This document shows positions 11,745 to 12,842 of a stretch of DNA of 12,842 nucleotides, piece by piece. Made by a program: the position numbers and the translations under genes. Each line of letters opens with the position of its first letter. Position 1 is the stretch's first letter. The notes beneath the pieces are model-generated. The model had not been told where the DNA came from, did no database searches, and worked only from the letters and a program-made list of their open reading frames with translations. The DNA comes from Pseudomonadota bacterium (lineage in GTDB: Bacteria; Pseudomonadota; Alphaproteobacteria; Ferrovibrionales; Ferrovibrionaceae): NCBI GenBank assembly GCA_023434425.1, contig JAEYSS010000032.1, forward strand, positions 1 to 12,842. Direction: 5' to 3'.

Positions 11745-12842
11745 ATGAACCAGCAGACTCCCGCTCTTCTGCCCTCGCAGCGCGCGCTGTTCGATATCCC
11801 CGAGGATGTCGCCTATCTCAACAGCGCTTATATGGGGCCGATGCCGAAGATCGCCGTTGAAGCGGGCGAACGCGGCCTGCGCGCCAAGCTGCACCCCTGG
11901 ACCATTGCGCCGGCAGATTTCTTCACCGAATCCGAGGCCGTGCGCGCCAGCTTCGCAAGGCTGGTCAATGCCACCGCCGACGATATCGCTCTGGTGCCGG
12001 CGGTCTCCTACGGCATGGCGGTGGCCGCCAATATCCTGCCGCTGAAAAAAGGCCAGACGATCCTGACGCTGGCCGAGCAGTTTCCCTCCAATGTCTATCC
12101 CTGGATGGAAAAGGCGAAACAGGCCGGTGCCGATTTCATCAGCATCCCGCGCCCGGCCGACGACGACTGGACCGCCCGCGTGCTGGAGCGCATCGATGCG
12201 AATACCGGCATCGTCGCGCTGCCGCATTGCCACTGGACCGATGGCGGCCTGCTCGATCTCGTCGCCATCGGGGCGGCCTGTCGCAAGCATGGCGCAGCGC
12301 TGTGCATCGACGCCACGCAGTCGCTCGGCGTGATGCCCTTCGACGTGGCCGCGATCCAGCCCGATATCCTGGTCAGCGGCGGTTACAAATGGCTGCTCGG
12401 GCCCTACACCTATGGCTATATGTATGTGGCGCCGCGCTGGCAGACGGGTGCGCCGATCGAGCAGAACTGGATCGCGCGCAAAGACTCGGAAAACTTCGCC
12501 GGACTCGTGGATTACAAGAGCGACTACCAGCCCGGCGCGCGGCGGTTTGACGTGGGCGAGCGCAGCAACTTCGCGCTGGCGCCAGCCGCGCTGGCCGCGC
12601 TCGACTATCTGCTGTCGCTGGGCACCCAGCGCATCTATGCCACGCTGAAAGCCCGTAACGATGTCATTGCCGAACGCGCGCGTGCCGAACTGGGGCTGGA
12701 CACCGTGCGCGCTGACCGTCGCGCCGGGCATTATCTCGGCCTGCGCTTCGGTGGTGCCGTGCCAGCGGATCTGCCAGGGAAGCTGGCGGCGGAAAAGATT
12801 TTCGTCAGCGTGCGCGGCCAGGCGATGCGCGTCACGCCGCAT
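11745..12842 (+). CDS. Class V aminotransferase-fold PLP-dependent enzyme (3' end cut by window)
   Basis: The frame is open from ATG 11745 to the window end, 366 codons with no stop. AAGGA (11731-11735) lies 9 nt before the start. Fold-type I, class V landmarks are the N-terminal VAYLNSAYMGPMPK (22-35), the PLP-contacting D189 and Q192 in CIDATQSLG, and the Schiff-base Lys215 in SGGYKWLLGP. Further signs are GERSNF (271-276) and VSVRGQAMRVTPH at the cut end, which corresponds to the family's RVSPH region. About 15-25 residues are probably missing. Relatives include isopenicillin-N epimerase-like, kynureninase-like and cysteine-desulfurase-like enzymes. No Cys-containing desulfurase loop can be judged, so the reaction stays open. 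The 390-codon open frame on the opposite strand is a shadow. Confidence 0.92.
   Translation, partial: MNQQTPALLPSQRALFDIPEDVAYLNSAYMGPMPKIAVEAGERGLRAKLHPWTIAPADFFTESEAVRASFARLVNATADDIALVPAVSYGMAVAANILPLKKGQTILTLAEQFPSNVYPWMEKAKQAGADFISIPRPADDDWTARVLERIDANTGIVALPHCHWTDGGLLDLVAIGAACRKHGAALCIDATQSLGVMPFDVAAIQPDILVSGGYKWLLGPYTYGYMYVAPRWQTGAPIEQNWIARKDSENFAGLVDYKSDYQPGARRFDVGERSNFALAPAALAALDYLLSLGTQRIYATLKARNDVIAERARAELGLDTVRADRRAGHYLGLRFGGAVPADLPGKLAAEKIFVSVRGQAMRVTPH

Noticed and set aside
11670..12842. A 390-codon minus-strand open frame reaching the window edge
   Set aside because: It is antisense to the class V aminotransferase gene, which has PLP motifs and a ribosome binding site. The antisense product is His/Arg/Gly-rich without recognisable motifs.

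Overview
The window looks like chromosomal DNA of a GC-rich alphaproteobacterium. The support is the high GC content, the adjacent psd and pssA genes with the short alphaproteobacterial-type decarboxylase, the orphan TctC/Bug-type solute receptor, and a palindromic repeat of the kind scattered through alphaproteobacterial genomes. I cannot name the genus. There are no tRNA or rRNA genes, CRISPR arrays, insertion sequences or phage genes that I can support.

Region 1 (1-4964) is a catabolic island read in two directions from a control region near 2529-2667. Leftward run a TctC-type periplasmic receptor, a zinc-free quinone-oxidoreductase-like MDR enzyme and a two-domain VOC/extradiol-dioxygenase-like protein that is cut by the window edge. 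Rightward run a GntR/FCD regulator, a fumarylacetoacetate-hydrolase-family enzyme and an AA_synth (PF06684) protein, the last two coupled through TGATG. Three TGCAT-centred sites spaced exactly 19 bp apart cover the likely regulator promoter. Uptake, oxidation and ring or C-C bond cleavage fit breakdown of an unidentified, possibly aromatic, acid. A 3' scrap of another VOC gene follows, and then a large palindromic repeat (5008-5094).

Region 2 (5193-8027) holds psd and pssA, the two steps that make phosphatidylethanolamine from CDP-diacylglycerol, followed closely by a class C beta-lactamase with all three active-site motifs and no ampR beside it.

Region 3 (8034-10703) contains small proteins of unknown function. 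Three tandem same-strand genes (8936-9295, 9411-10079, 10164-10481) share a domain of about 62 residues with an invariant Ala-Cys-Arg and DPV motif and a helix-turn-helix-like spacing. I do not recognise this family, and it is the best candidate here for something undescribed. It is flanked by a low-complexity protein with a possibly leaderless transcript, a TTG-started basic protein and a 50-residue protein with a strong ribosome binding site.

Region 4 (10713-12842) has an EamA-type amino-acid/metabolite exporter divergent from a class V PLP-dependent aminotransferase-fold enzyme that runs off the window end. A perfect hairpin spanning two stop codons separates this region from region 3.
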